A stretch of 64,000 bases of DNA from Pseudomonas sp. NFIX28 (GCF_900107395.1 NZ_FNPW01000011.1:178608-242607), one strand, 5' to 3'; positions 41,664-50,666 are shown, counted from the first letter of the stretch. Notes: generated by a model not told the origin, from the sequence alone. Translations and numbers: made by a program.

Positions 41664-43657
41664 AATTGCACAGACTTGCCCACCCGTTTGTATTCGACCT
41701 GACCAGTCATTTGCATCGGATTTGACCAATACGTTTTGGCCCGTAGCGGCCGTTCGCCTGCCCCCCATGAACATCAGGTATTAAAGGAAGCTTACAGCCG
41801 ATCCCACAGTGGGCTCGCTTTCGCACCGCCATCGCCTGAACCTCGGCGTCTAGCGCTTTTTCTTGTTCACCTTCTTGGCTTCTTTTCGAGCTTCTTTCGC
41901 CATTCTGCGTCGCTCAGCTCGGTTCATTGGGGTGCCAGACTCGTAATCGTAGAACTTGGGACCACTGAAGTTGAACGGCATCGGGAATTCGTGACTTCTT
42001 CCGCCGAAGTACTGCACATCCTTGCTCGGTGTCTGTAGTACGTCGAGCTCTTCCATTGCGCCCTTCCAAACGGCGGACTCCTCTGAGCTCATCTCGTGAG
42101 TAAGGTCGACGTACAAGAATTCTTGCGAAGCTACTTTCTCGGAGAAGGGCTCGGATGCAATACCAATCGCTTCGGTCACGCGGGGAAAGCGCAGCTTGAT
42201 GCCGTGGCAGTATGCGAGCAGTGCAGCCGAGCGCATCTCCCGGTAATCCTGGTAGTCAACATTCGGCGGCTTTGGAACAGTCAGGAATACGTACCCGCGG
42301 GACATGTTGTCGCCGCTCAGGATCATGCGTGCGAACTTCTTACCGGGCTCGCTCTTCGAGAGCGCGAAGCGGAAATGACAGGCGAGCTCGCGCCTTGCAA
42401 GTCGGGGCTCTGCTGCGATGGCGCGCAGGATTCGCTCATGGTCGACGGTCTCCGGCGGTATCTCGGGGAGCCCAACCGCTGTTCCTGCGCGAACGAAGGA
42501 TGCTTGGTACTCAATGAGTGCATCCCACATGTAGCTGCCCTGATCGGCCTCGTGCTTGGCCGCTCGCTGAGGGCTTGAGCGATAGAACCGCCAATCTCCC
42601 TCCAGGAGGGCGACGGCACCAGTGGCAGGGGGCACCTTGGGCAAGGTGTGCCGACCGTTCTCCATCGTGCACATGTACTGCGCAAGCAATTCCTCTTCAC
42701 CGGCAACGTGCATGAAGACGCCGTTCGCACCGAAATAGCGCTCCTTGCAGGTTAGGTAGTCGACAAGGTCCGGGACGGTGTCCAGTTCCTCTAAGAGGGC
42801 GTCGACTGTCACCTCATCGAGGACGTGGACGAAGCGGCGGTCTTTCAGTGGGAAGCCGACTTCAAAAGGGCGTTCGTGGTGGGCGTTGCCCTCAAGCATG
42901 CTGTTGAGCATCAAGCTGCCGCTGCTTCCAGCGCCGAAGTACCGAACTGCTGCCTCATGGCCGCCTCGCGTTACGGCAATCAGGAAGTAGCGGGCTAAGC
43001 TTGGGTTCGGGAGTTCCACGGGCAACTTGGTCTGACATGACTTGTCGACGAACACGCGGCCTGGGAAACGACGCAGGAAATTTTCGGCCCCTGCAAGCTG
43101 CCTTGCTGACTTCTCGATTGCTCGCTTGTACCAACGCGGCCAGGCAACCTTGATGTCCACGTCCGACTGAAACGCGCAGTGCTTGTCGGAGAACAGCAGC
43201 ACGTCGTTGCCAAAGACCACCAGCAGGTCTACCAACTCCTTGCCATCCCCCTTACCGCTTGATCTCCCTTCGTCGCTGTGAACGTTCGGGTAGCTCCACA
43301 GACTCAGGAACGCCTTGCGGGCGAGCCGCGCAAGGGCACGCTCCGAATCGGTCGTGCCCTGTGCCTCAGCTGCTTTCTCCCAGGCGGTCTTGTTGCTCAT
43401 CCTGCTATCCCTAGTCTGCGATTCCACAGCATATCTGGGCCGCTCACTACACGTGCATCGAAATCGTGTGAGCGACCAATGACCCCTCTTGATTACATTG
43501 CGGTCGCCCGCGCCGCCGAGGCGTGCGGCAGCTCTTGGCCGTTCTCTCCCGATCATGGTTACAGAGCTCGCTGGTCAAATCCTATGCAATCGGTGGTCAG
43601 AACGAATGCAAATGACTGGTCAGGTCGAATGCAAACGGGTGGTTAAGTGGAATGCAA
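41664..43657. mobile_element. IS21-like-ended unit carrying one unknown gene
   Basis: A 37-bp sequence at 41679-41715 recurs as an inverted copy at 43606-43642 with one mismatch, and weaker similarity extends outwards (TTGCA near 41665 and its complement near 43656). Each end also contains several TGACCA/TGCAT-type sub-repeats, as IS21 terminal regions do. The roughly 2-kb interior has no istA or istB, only the 516-aa gene. It looks like a non-autonomous transposable unit mobilised in trans. Confidence 0.6.
41850..43400 (-). CDS. Uncharacterised 516-aa protein, possible nuclease
   Basis: ATG 43400 has AGGGA upstream. Near the N-terminus GKELVDLLVVFGNDVLLFSD followed by K73 has the look of a restriction-endonuclease-like core (Glu55, Asp58, Lys73), although the residue two before Lys is Ser, not Asp or Glu. 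The middle and C-terminal parts (LIAVTRGGHEAAVRYF, RGYVFLTVPKPPNVDYQDYR) are unknown to me. The protein ends in a strongly basic tail (ERRRMAKEARKEAKKVNKKK). It is the sole gene between two IS21-like ends. A defence or DNA-processing role is conceivable but unproven. Confidence 0.6.
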   Translation of the reverse strand: MSNKTAWEKAAEAQGTTDSERALARLARKAFLSLWSYPNVHSDEGRSSGKGDGKELVDLLVVFGNDVLLFSDKHCAFQSDVDIKVAWPRWYKRAIEKSARQLAGAENFLRRFPGRVFVDKSCQTKLPVELPNPSLARYFLIAVTRGGHEAAVRYFGAGSSGSLMLNSMLEGNAHHERPFEVGFPLKDRRFVHVLDEVTVDALLEELDTVPDLVDYLTCKERYFGANGVFMHVAGEEELLAQYMCTMENGRHTLPKVPPATGAVALLEGDWRFYRSSPQRAAKHEADQGSYMWDALIEYQASFVRAGTAVGLPEIPPETVDHERILRAIAAEPRLARRELACHFRFALSKSEPGKKFARMILSGDNMSRGYVFLTVPKPPNVDYQDYREMRSAALLAYCHGIKLRFPRVTEAIGIASEPFSEKVASQEFLYVDLTHEMSSEESAVWKGAMEELDVLQTPSKDVQYFGGRSHEFPMPFNFSGPKFYDYESGTPMNRAERRRMAKEARKEAKKVNKKKR

Positions 43658-44000
43658 TTTCGCATGTACGATAACAAAGCTCAGCCGAGTGCCAATTTCA
43701 GGCAAAGCATCTTTGAACGGCCACCGATATCTACGCTTTGGCGAATTCTTTGACGGCACCCTCGGCGCATCGCTCGGCATCCCTTTTCTGTTCGATATTG
43801 CATCTGGTGATTATGGGAAACTTTGGCCTGAATATGACTATGAGTCGTGGTCTGCAGAAGTGGAGGTCTTTCACAGTCCAATGGCAGAACAACCCATGTC
43901 TATTGAGTTGATGCTTGAGGCTATTCATTGGAGAGAGATCAACGGTAGATTTGAGCGAAAGCCTTTTTTGAGCTATCCATTCTTCGATCCAGGATCATGA
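43647..44000 (+). pseudogene. Fragment of an unknown protein cut by the IS21-like end
   Basis: An open frame whose first codons lie in the IS21-like terminal repeat and which continues LNGHRYLRFGEFFDGTLGAS to WREINGRFERKPFLSYPFFD before a stop at 43998-44000. It is acidic and aromatic-rich and looks protein-like from about residue 20. It lacks its own start region, so it is probably the 3' end of a gene interrupted by the mobile unit. I do not recognise the family. Confidence 0.4.
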
Positions 44001-44820
44001 TCCTCAACTCCGAAGCTAAGGTTCCATCACCTGATGACCTGCTGGCAGCAAGTTCTATAGAGCAGGACATTTGACGGTCGAGTAGGTGACGCGAGGTGTA
44101 CTTCCGGCGAAGATTCCAGCAGCATAATCTGCGATAGGCCGCTCATTCATGGGGTTGGTGCACTGCTGGTCGCAAGTGCATTTTTCGTGAAACTTCTTGG
44201 CGTGGATCGGAGCCGGACGAGCACCTGACGGTATGCGCTGCATCATTCGATTTATGCGCAAGGCGAATCAAATTCGCGCTTCTGCGTGCCCGTCCCTCAT
44301 ACGTTAGGGCTCCATTGGACTTTTGGCCGGGAAAGTATGGCCATAAATTGCCTATTCGCCAACGGCAGTCTCTGGCCGATATTGCCATCCTATAAACGCC
44401 GCAGCCGCATGATAGTGTCAGTAATGCGTCGCGCATTGATATCAAGCGTTTCCATCGCCGCCCCTACGGTATCGACCAAATTCCGAGCTCCATTTTCAGA
44501 GGCTCACATTGTCACCATCTTCAATGGCTGCACATATAGCGTGCTGATTGTGCAGCAGGGTGAGAGCATCTGCTGTGGCTTCGTCGACTTGCCTTGTCCC
44601 AAGGCAAGTACTCCGATAGCGCGGGGTTCTTTCCGCAATTCTTTTTGAGGTGCTGATTTTACTGGCTTAAGACAGAGAGAAAAATTACTGAGTGCGGAAA
44701 AATAATGATGCTAAACGTATGATTTATAAGTCTTAAAAGATGGACTTAAAATCCCGTGTGTTTAAAAGGATTTTATATGACTTGTTTGCGAGCGCGGATG
44801 CCATCTTCGCCACATACAAC
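44001..44820. other. Region with no recognisable gene near the right end
   Basis: Several short frames on both strands, none with a domain, a good ribosome binding site or a sensible neighbour. The composition becomes AT-rich after 44640. It is probably degraded mobile-element DNA. Confidence 0.4.
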
Positions 44821-44855
44821 GACTTGCCAAGGAGGTATTGCTCCCTTGGCAAGTC
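44821..44855. repeat. Perfect 12-bp-stem hairpin near the right end
   Basis: GACTTGCCAAGG (44821-44832) and CCTTGGCAAGTC (44844-44855) flank an 11-base loop. No T run follows on either strand, so it is not a standard terminator. It lies 136 bp inside attR and may serve element recombination or be an IS scar. Confidence 0.55.
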
Positions 44856-44874
44856 GCAGAAGAGCAGGGCAAGA

Positions 44875-44896
44875 TCTGATACCGATTTTGATACCA
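44875..44896. repeat. Right copy of the island-end repeat
   Basis: CTGATACCGATTTTGATACC, same orientation as the copy at 5941-5962, one T longer. Here it is in non-coding DNA about 95 bp inside attR. Confidence 0.35.
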
Positions 44897-44990
44897 GGGA
44901 CTGCTTAAAGATGCATTCTCGTGCGATCCTGTGCGAGCTAACCCATTGATTTTCTTGCGCTTGTGACCGCATCGCAATGCATCCAAGATC

Positions 44991-45022
44991 GCATCGTGAT
45001 GTTAGCTGTGGAGATCAATTAC
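44991..45022. other. attR: right copy of the 32-bp attachment repeat
   Basis: Identical to 5874-5905. Similarity with the left end continues beyond it (TTACCTATCAATG on both sides, offset by one base) because the DNA outside attR is itself the end of an older related element. Confidence 0.88.
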
Positions 45023-45037
45023 TTACCTATCAATGAT

Positions 45038-45345
45038 TTAGAGCTGCAATGGTTTAGCGCCGCAATGGTCTGGAGCTGACATGAAACGGCTGACGCCGCC
45101 TCGGCACCCTGCCTGGAGCTTCTCCAGGACGGGACCGGGGCGGGGTTGAGCTGAGCCAGCGGGCATACGTCGACAGCAGCTTTAAGGCCTGGGGCCAGGC
45201 TGCCGAGCAAGAAATGCGGGAGTTCATGTTGGAATTTGGCGCGCATTGTCGCATATGTGCGCCGGCAGTTGTATGACAGCGACCCACGGATTTTCATCCT
45301 TGCCGGCAAGGGCCGGGCGCGGGCGCGAATCGCCGGCAACCGGTG
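45038..45345 (-). pseudogene. Relic of a second tyrosine integrase outside attR
   Basis: Read leftwards, the DNA encodes YNCRRTYATM in one frame and SNMNSRISCSAAWPQALKLL then STYARWLSS in another, aligning with the island integrase (YNCRHTYATI, SNMNPAFIAQQLGHS, TTYARWLNSSS). The last codons (QL then TAA at 45038-45040) match too. At least one frameshift and loss of the N-terminal two thirds make it non-functional. It stands in the same position relative to the attachment repeat as the intact integrase. Confidence 0.82.
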
Positions 45346-45600
45346 CCGCGCATGGGCGCCTGGGCCAGGCGACGGATGGGACGGAGCGGGGCGGCGGACA
45401 TATTTTCACAAAACGGTGTTAACCGTTGGTTACAAACTGTGGCTAAAATGCCGACCAGTTGCCACGTGCCACCATTGGCACCGGCTCAGGGATGTGCCAT
45501 CAGGGACCTCTTATCGCTTTCGGACGCTGCACATGACCCCTTGGCCCGGTTGGCCTTAGTGGGGGCGCAGTATGTTCTCTTCTGACATGTGACGATTTCC

Positions 45601-46500
45601 GTGAAACTCATCATTGCCGCTGTTTACGTTCTATCCATCGCGTATGTCCACCTGCGTGGTCGCGTGCGTCACAAACTGGGCCGCCAGCTGAGCGATCATT
45701 CGAGCTTCCTGGCGCCGATCAATTGCTTCCTTTATCTGTTCTCGAAGATCCCCAACCGTCCGTACCTCGATCCGGCCGACTTTCCCGACCTGAGCCCCTT
45801 GCAGGCCCACTGGGAAGAAATTCGCGCCGAGGGCCAGAACCTGCTCAAGGCCGGCGAGATCAAGCGTTCGGATCAATACGACGATGTCGGCTTCAACTCG
45901 TTCTTCAAGACCGGCTGGAAGCGCTTCTACCTCAAGTGGTACGGCGACAGCCATCCTTCGGCGATGAAGCTGTGCCCGCGGACCACCGAACTGGTGCAGA
46001 GCATCGGCTCGATCAAGGCGGCGATGTTCGCCGAATTGCCGCCGGGCTCGAAGCTGGTGCGCCACCGCGACCCTTATGCCGGTTCATACCGTTACCACCT
46101 GGGCCTGGAAACGCCCAACAGCGCCGGTTGCTACATCAATGTCGACGGTGAGAACTATCACTGGCGCGACGGCGAAGCAGTGATGTTCGACGAGACTTAC
46201 ATCCATTACGCCGAAAACACCACCGGGGAAAACCGCATCATCCTGTTCTGCGACGTCGAGCGGCCAATGAAGTACCGCTGGGCCGCCGCCTTCAACCGCT
46301 GGTTCAGCCGTACCGTGATGGCCGCCGCCGGTTCGCCGAACGATGCCGGCGATCGCACCGGGGGCCTGAACCGCGCCTTCACCAAGCTGTACAAGATCCG
46401 CCTGCACGGCAAGCAGCTGAAAAAGCGCAATCGCAAGCTGTACTACCTGGAAAAGTGGGCGCTCTTCGCTGCGCTGTTGTTGCTGTTCATCTTCATCTGA
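45601..46500 (+). CDS. lpxO: Lipid A hydroxylase LpxO
   Basis: 299 residues. An N-terminal helix (KLIIAAVYVLSIAYVHL), an aspartyl/asparaginyl beta-hydroxylase domain with iron ligands in LVRHRDPYAGSYRYH and a later HYAENT, and a C-terminal helix (WALFAALLLLFIFI) anchor it to the inner membrane. It adds a 2-hydroxyl to lipid A acyl chains using 2-oxoglutarate and oxygen. The start is taken as GTG 45601, where LpxO similarity begins; another GTG lies at 45589. Neither has a strong ribosome binding site. The upstream 250 bp are remodelled by the relic element. Confidence 0.9.
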   Translation: MKLIIAAVYVLSIAYVHLRGRVRHKLGRQLSDHSSFLAPINCFLYLFSKIPNRPYLDPADFPDLSPLQAHWEEIRAEGQNLLKAGEIKRSDQYDDVGFNSFFKTGWKRFYLKWYGDSHPSAMKLCPRTTELVQSIGSIKAAMFAELPPGSKLVRHRDPYAGSYRYHLGLETPNSAGCYINVDGENYHWRDGEAVMFDETYIHYAENTTGENRIILFCDVERPMKYRWAAAFNRWFSRTVMAAAGSPNDAGDRTGGLNRAFTKLYKIRLHGKQLKKRNRKLYYLEKWALFAALLLLFIFI

Positions 46501-46522
46501 TTCGCCCAACGGCGAATTGCCG

Positions 46523-46578
46523 ATCGCGAGCAAGCCTCGTTCCTACATGGGCTTTGTAGGGGCGGGGCTTGCCCGCCA
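46523..46578. repeat. REP palindrome between lpxO and ligD
   Basis: GCGAGCAAGCCTCGTTCCTA and its imperfect complement TAGGGGCGGGGCTTGCCCGC face each other around a short loop between two convergent genes, as REPs usually do. Confidence 0.75.
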
Positions 46579-46586
46579 TCCCTTCC

Positions 46587-49178
46587 TCAAGGCTTGTCCG
46601 CTCCCAACTGTTGCCACATCTTCGCGGTGATCCGCTGTCGATGGGCGTAGCCGTGCCATGGATGCTTGTCCAGGGCCTCCAGGCGTTGCCCCAGGTTCGT
46701 CACATTCCATTGCTGGGCGTGGCGGACGTCCGCCAGTTCATCCCGCGCGATCGGCACCGAGACCGGCAGCCCCGGACGGGCCCGAACCGAATAGGCCGCC
46801 ACGGTGCTGGCGCCGCGGGTATTGCGCAGGTAGTCGACGAAAATCTTGCCGACGCGATTTTTCGGGCCCATGGTCGCGGTGATGCGCTCGGGCAATTGTT
46901 GCGCCATGAACTGCGCGATGGCCTTGGCAAAGCCCTTGACCGTATCCCAGTCGGCCTTGCGCGCCAGCGGCACGATCAGGTGCATGCCTTTGCCGCCGCT
47001 GGTTTTCAGGAAGGCCTGCAAGCCCAGCTCATCGAGCACCGAAAGCGTCAGCTGGGTGGCTTCGAGCATGCTTTTCCAGGGCAGGGCCGGGTCCGGGTCG
47101 AGGTCGAGCACGAACAGGTCCGGGGTTTCGATCTGATCGTGAGTCGCGCCCCAGGTATGCAGCTCAATGGTGCCCATCTGTACGGTGCCGATCAGTGCCG
47201 GCGTGCTGTCGATTTCCATCAGCCGCGCGTGGTCCGGGTCCAGCGCCCGATCGAGATGACGGATATGGGGAATTGCCATGCGCTCGGCATGTTTCTGGAA
47301 AAACTGCTCGCCTTCCACGCCGTCCGGCGCCCGCAGCAGCGACACGGGCCGGTCGCGCAGATACGGCAGGATCTGCTGGTCGATGCTGGCGTAGAACTGC
47401 GCCAGTTGCAGCTTGGTGGTGCCGGACTGGCGGTCGATGACCCGTTCCGGGTGGGTGATCTTGACACCCGCCACGGTGTGCCCGGCCGATTTGCCCGGAC
47501 GCGGGGCGCTGTTCGGGCTGGGAGTTTCGACCGCCTTGGGCGCCTTGGGCTGTTCGCGGACGATTTCGCTGGCCGGCTTATCGCTGCGCAGGGCGATGAA
47601 CGCCGCCTGCCGCACCACGTGCTCGCGGGTCCATTCGGCGAATTCGGCTTCGATCACCAGTTGCGGTTCGACCCAGTGCACGCCGCGGGCCTGGGCCGAG
47701 GTCAATGGCCTGGCCAGGGGCGATGAATTCCGCTCAAGTTCCCGCATGCGGCCATGCAGTTGCTGCAAGGTCTTATGGTCGAAGCCGGTGCCCACCCGGC
47801 CGGCATAAACCAGCCCGGTATCGTCGTTGACCCCCAGCAGCAGGGCGCCAAACCCGCTGCGCGTGCCTTGCGGCCCGGTATAGCCGATGACCACGAACTC
47901 CTGGCGCAGCCGGCATTTGAGCTTGATCCAGTCGGTGCTGCGGCGTGACACATAAGGGCTGCCGGCCCGTTTGCCGATTACTCCCTCCAGGGACAGCGCG
48001 CAGGCGCTTTCGAGAATGTCGTGGTGATCGGCGACAAAGGCCTCGGAAAAGCGCAGGACCTTGCTCGACTTATGCCCGAGCACTTCCTTAAGGGCCTCGC
48101 GGCGTTGCTCCACGGGGGCTTCGCGCAAGTCCGCGCCCTGCAGGAAAGGCGCGTCGAACAGGTAATAGATGATGTCCGCGCTGCGCCCGACATCGAAGGC
48201 GTTCTGCAGCGCCTGGAAGTCCGGCAGCCCCTTGTCGTTGAGCACCACGACTTCGCCATCGAGCCAGCTGTCCTGGAGCTTCAGGGCGGCGAGGGCCTTG
48301 GCCTGCTGGGGCAGGCGGCTGGTCCAGTCGTGGCCGTTACGGGTCAGCAGGCGCACTTCGCCGCCCTGGATCCGCGTGAGGATCCGGTAGCCATCGAACT
48401 TGATTTCATACAGCCAATCGCCGCTGGGAGCCTTTTCCACCAGGGTCGCCAGTTGCGGCGCCAGGCTTTGCGGCAGCCCGCTGGACATTTTTTTCGGGGC
48501 TATTTTCGGAGCTGTTTGCGGAGCTGTTTTGGGGGGTATCTTCGGCGCTTTCTTCTCGACGTGCCTTACGGCCCGGGGTTTGGCGGCTGCGGGCTGGTCG
48601 TCGCCGACCGTGGCCCCGCTGAGCACGCTCCTGGGCAAGGCCTGGACCACGTCGTACTCGTCAATGGGCCGCGCCTGCGAGTCCTGCTCCTTGATCAGCA
48701 ACCATTGCTCCTTGTCGCCGCTGCCACGCAGGTGAGTGCGCACCAGCGCCCAGTCGCCGGCGAGCTTTTCGCCGATCAGGGTGAATTTGAGCTTGCCGGC
48801 CCGGTAGCTGGCCTGTGGGTCGTCATGGGGCTGCCACACGCCATGGTCCCAGACGATCACGTCGCCGGCGCCGTACTGCCCGGCAGGGATGCTGCCCTCG
48901 AAATCGCCGTAGCTCAGCGGGTGGTCTTCGACATGCACAGCCAGGCGTTTTTGCCTGGGGTCCAGGCTCGGCCCCTTGGGCACCGCCCAGCTTTTCAGGC
49001 TGCCGCCCAGTTCCAGGCGAAAGTCGTAGTGCAGGTTGCGTGCGTCGTGCTTCTGGACCACGAAACGCAGGGCCGAGGCGGCCTTGGCGGACTTGCCGGC
49101 GGGTTTATCCGCCGCCGGCTCGGAAGTGATCTCGAAGTTGCGTTTGCGTTGGTATTCACTCAAGGATTTATTAGCCAT
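46587..49178 (-). CDS. ligD: Multidomain DNA ligase D for end joining
   Basis: 863 residues with all three domains in Pseudomonas order. Phosphoesterase: about 38-150 (FVVQKHDARNLHYDFRLELG ... HPLSYGDFEGSIPAGQYGAG). ATP-dependent ligase with Lys260 in YEIKFDGYRI, plus OB fold: about 235-530. Primase-polymerase: about 575-860 (VSLLRAPDGVEGEQFFQKHA, LFVLDLDPDP). A Lys/Pro/Ala-rich linker (about 196-231, repeated PK units) joins the first two. With Ku it performs non-homologous end joining. It lies 31 bp after ku on the same strand. Confidence 0.96.
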   Translation of the reverse strand: MANKSLSEYQRKRNFEITSEPAADKPAGKSAKAASALRFVVQKHDARNLHYDFRLELGGSLKSWAVPKGPSLDPRQKRLAVHVEDHPLSYGDFEGSIPAGQYGAGDVIVWDHGVWQPHDDPQASYRAGKLKFTLIGEKLAGDWALVRTHLRGSGDKEQWLLIKEQDSQARPIDEYDVVQALPRSVLSGATVGDDQPAAAKPRAVRHVEKKAPKIPPKTAPQTAPKIAPKKMSSGLPQSLAPQLATLVEKAPSGDWLYEIKFDGYRILTRIQGGEVRLLTRNGHDWTSRLPQQAKALAALKLQDSWLDGEVVVLNDKGLPDFQALQNAFDVGRSADIIYYLFDAPFLQGADLREAPVEQRREALKEVLGHKSSKVLRFSEAFVADHHDILESACALSLEGVIGKRAGSPYVSRRSTDWIKLKCRLRQEFVVIGYTGPQGTRSGFGALLLGVNDDTGLVYAGRVGTGFDHKTLQQLHGRMRELERNSSPLARPLTSAQARGVHWVEPQLVIEAEFAEWTREHVVRQAAFIALRSDKPASEIVREQPKAPKAVETPSPNSAPRPGKSAGHTVAGVKITHPERVIDRQSGTTKLQLAQFYASIDQQILPYLRDRPVSLLRAPDGVEGEQFFQKHAERMAIPHIRHLDRALDPDHARLMEIDSTPALIGTVQMGTIELHTWGATHDQIETPDLFVLDLDPDPALPWKSMLEATQLTLSVLDELGLQAFLKTSGGKGMHLIVPLARKADWDTVKGFAKAIAQFMAQQLPERITATMGPKNRVGKIFVDYLRNTRGASTVAAYSVRARPGLPVSVPIARDELADVRHAQQWNVTNLGQRLEALDKHPWHGYAHRQRITAKMWQQLGADKP

Positions 49179-49209
49179 GGCCCACTACCCTGGATTGCCC
49201 CCGCACCGT

Positions 49210-50094
49210 TCAGGCTCGGGTTCTTTTCGTGGCTTTCTTGGCCGCCGCCGGCTTGTCCGCGGCCTTGGCGGGTTTGTCCGGACGGGCGGGCGCCTTGTTC
49301 CTGGACTTGCCGCCCAGGCTGCGCTTGAGCATCTCGGTGAGGTCGATGACATCGGCGCTTTTGCGTTGCTCTTCGCCCGTGCCGCTTTCCACGTCCTCGA
49401 TCCGGCCGGCCTGGGCCTTCTTCTCCACCAGCGCCATGATCTTCTCGGTGAAGCTGTCGCGGTATTCCTCCGGCTGCCAATCGGTGCTCATGTCCTCCAC
49501 CAGGCGCTTGGCCATTTCCCGTTCGCCTTTGGCCAGGTCCGGGTGGGTCACTTCCGGGCCCAGGGTCAACTCGTCGAGGCTGCGCACCTCGGCCGGCCAG
49601 CGCAGCATCACCAGCACCAGCGCCGACTCCAGCGGCATCAGGGCCGCCAGATGCTGGCGGGTATGCAGCACCACCAGGGCCAGGGCGACTTTGGAAGTGC
49701 TCTCCAGGGTTTCGCGCAGCAGGGCATAGACCTTGCCGCCGCGTTTGTCCGGCGCCAGGAAATAGGGGGTATCGATGTTCTGCAGCGGGATCTGCTGGCT
49801 GTCGACGAAAGCGAAGATGTCGATGGTCTGGGTGGACAGCGGGTGGGCCGAGCGGATCTCTTCCTCGCTAAGCAGCACGTAGCGACCTTTTTCGTACGCC
49901 ACGCCCTTGACGATATGTTCCTTGGTCACTTCCTTGCCGGTGACCTTGTTGACCCGCTTGTAACCCACCGGGTCCATGGTGCGCTGGTCCAGCCAGTCGA
50001 AGTCGACGCCCTGGGAGGAGGTCGCCGAGACCAGCGCCACCGGAATGTGAACCAGACCGAAACTGATCGCGCCTTTCCAGATTGCCCGTGCCAT
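49210..50094 (-). CDS. ku: Ku homodimeric end-joining protein
   Basis: 294 residues. MARAIWKGAISFGLVHIPVA and the beta-barrel core (GKEVTKEHIVKGVAYEKGRY, SALVLVMLRWPAEVRSLDEL) are typical of bacterial Ku; the C-terminal tail is Lys/Ala-rich (about 255-294), which in other species aids DNA binding. It binds double-strand ends and recruits LigD. First gene of the ku-ligD operon. Confidence 0.95.
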   Translation of the reverse strand: MARAIWKGAISFGLVHIPVALVSATSSQGVDFDWLDQRTMDPVGYKRVNKVTGKEVTKEHIVKGVAYEKGRYVLLSEEEIRSAHPLSTQTIDIFAFVDSQQIPLQNIDTPYFLAPDKRGGKVYALLRETLESTSKVALALVVLHTRQHLAALMPLESALVLVMLRWPAEVRSLDELTLGPEVTHPDLAKGEREMAKRLVEDMSTDWQPEEYRDSFTEKIMALVEKKAQAGRIEDVESGTGEEQRKSADVIDLTEMLKRSLGGKSRNKAPARPDKPAKAADKPAAAKKATKRTRA

Positions 50095-50309
50095 GAGCCT
50101 GCCCCTGTATTGACGGTAGCGTCACTGTGTAGCGACTGGTTTTCAGGTGACCCGTGGCACGGCGCGAAAGTTTCCGTGGGGTGCCGGCCTGCATGGGACA
50201 AGCCGATAACTCGTGTTACATGTCTGACCGATTATTTAATTAACAAGGCCGAACGCGGGGCGTAGCGTGCACTCGAAACGATAACCTGTCGCCATCCGGG
50301 AGAGACGTC

Positions 50310-50666
50310 ATGAACAGCCTGCTTCGCGGTCTTGCCGTGTGCGCATTGATGAGCTGGGCCGGCAGCGCCGCGTTCGCCGCGCCCCAGGCCATCGGCGGCC
50401 CGGCGTGCGCCATGCTGCTGGCGCAGAACCTGCCAGGCAGCAACAACAATCCCTATAACAGCCCGATCCGCCGGGCCAACCCCAACAGCATGCAGGGCAC
50501 GCAACCCATTGCGCCTCCCGTTCGCGGGCTCAATACGCTGCCCGTGCCACGCCAGCCGACCCTGGAGAACGGCGGCATCGGCAACGGTTACCCGCGCACC
50601 ATCACCCAGCCGCGGATCATCGACCCGACCCCCGTGACCCCACCCCGTAGCCAACAGCAGCGATAA
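50310..50666 (+). CDS. Secreted Pro/Asn-rich hypothetical protein
   Basis: 118 residues. A signal peptide (RGLAVCALMSWAGSAAFA) is followed by a low-complexity mature chain rich in Pro, Asn, Gly and Gln (GSNNNPYNSPIRRANPNSMQ), probably disordered. GGGAGAG precedes the ATG. It lies 65 bp upstream of the sugar dehydrogenase gene on the same strand and may share its transcript. Family unknown. Confidence 0.7.
   Translation: MNSLLRGLAVCALMSWAGSAAFAAPQAIGGPACAMLLAQNLPGSNNNPYNSPIRRANPNSMQGTQPIAPPVRGLNTLPVPRQPTLENGGIGNGYPRTITQPRIIDPTPVTPPRSQQQR

Larger units (their letters stand above)
5874..45022. mobile_element. Integrated element of about 39.1 kb (prophage-derived island) in ybiT
   Basis: Bounded by the 32-bp direct repeats at 5874-5905 and 44991-45022. 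The left third is a temperate-phage early region with integrase, repressor, replication genes, holin and small terminase. The rest is catabolic, envelope and IS-derived cargo. Large terminase, portal, capsid and tail genes are absent, so it cannot form particles alone. It may be a decayed prophage that gained cargo, or an island moved by its own integrase. The cargo is not typical lysogenic conversion material. Confidence 0.85.

Noticed and set aside
44143..44648. Overlapping 100- and 120-codon frames near the island end
   Set aside because: No recognisable domain, no ribosome binding site, and both strands are equally open; treated as degraded DNA.
5874..45022. A tRNA gene as the attachment site
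   Set aside because: No tRNA-like cloverleaf is visible at either end; the repeat lies in the 5' end of ybiT.
46569..49328. Long + strand frames across the ligD region
   Set aside because: Antisense to ligD, whose three domains are all recognisable; the + frames have no domain or signal.
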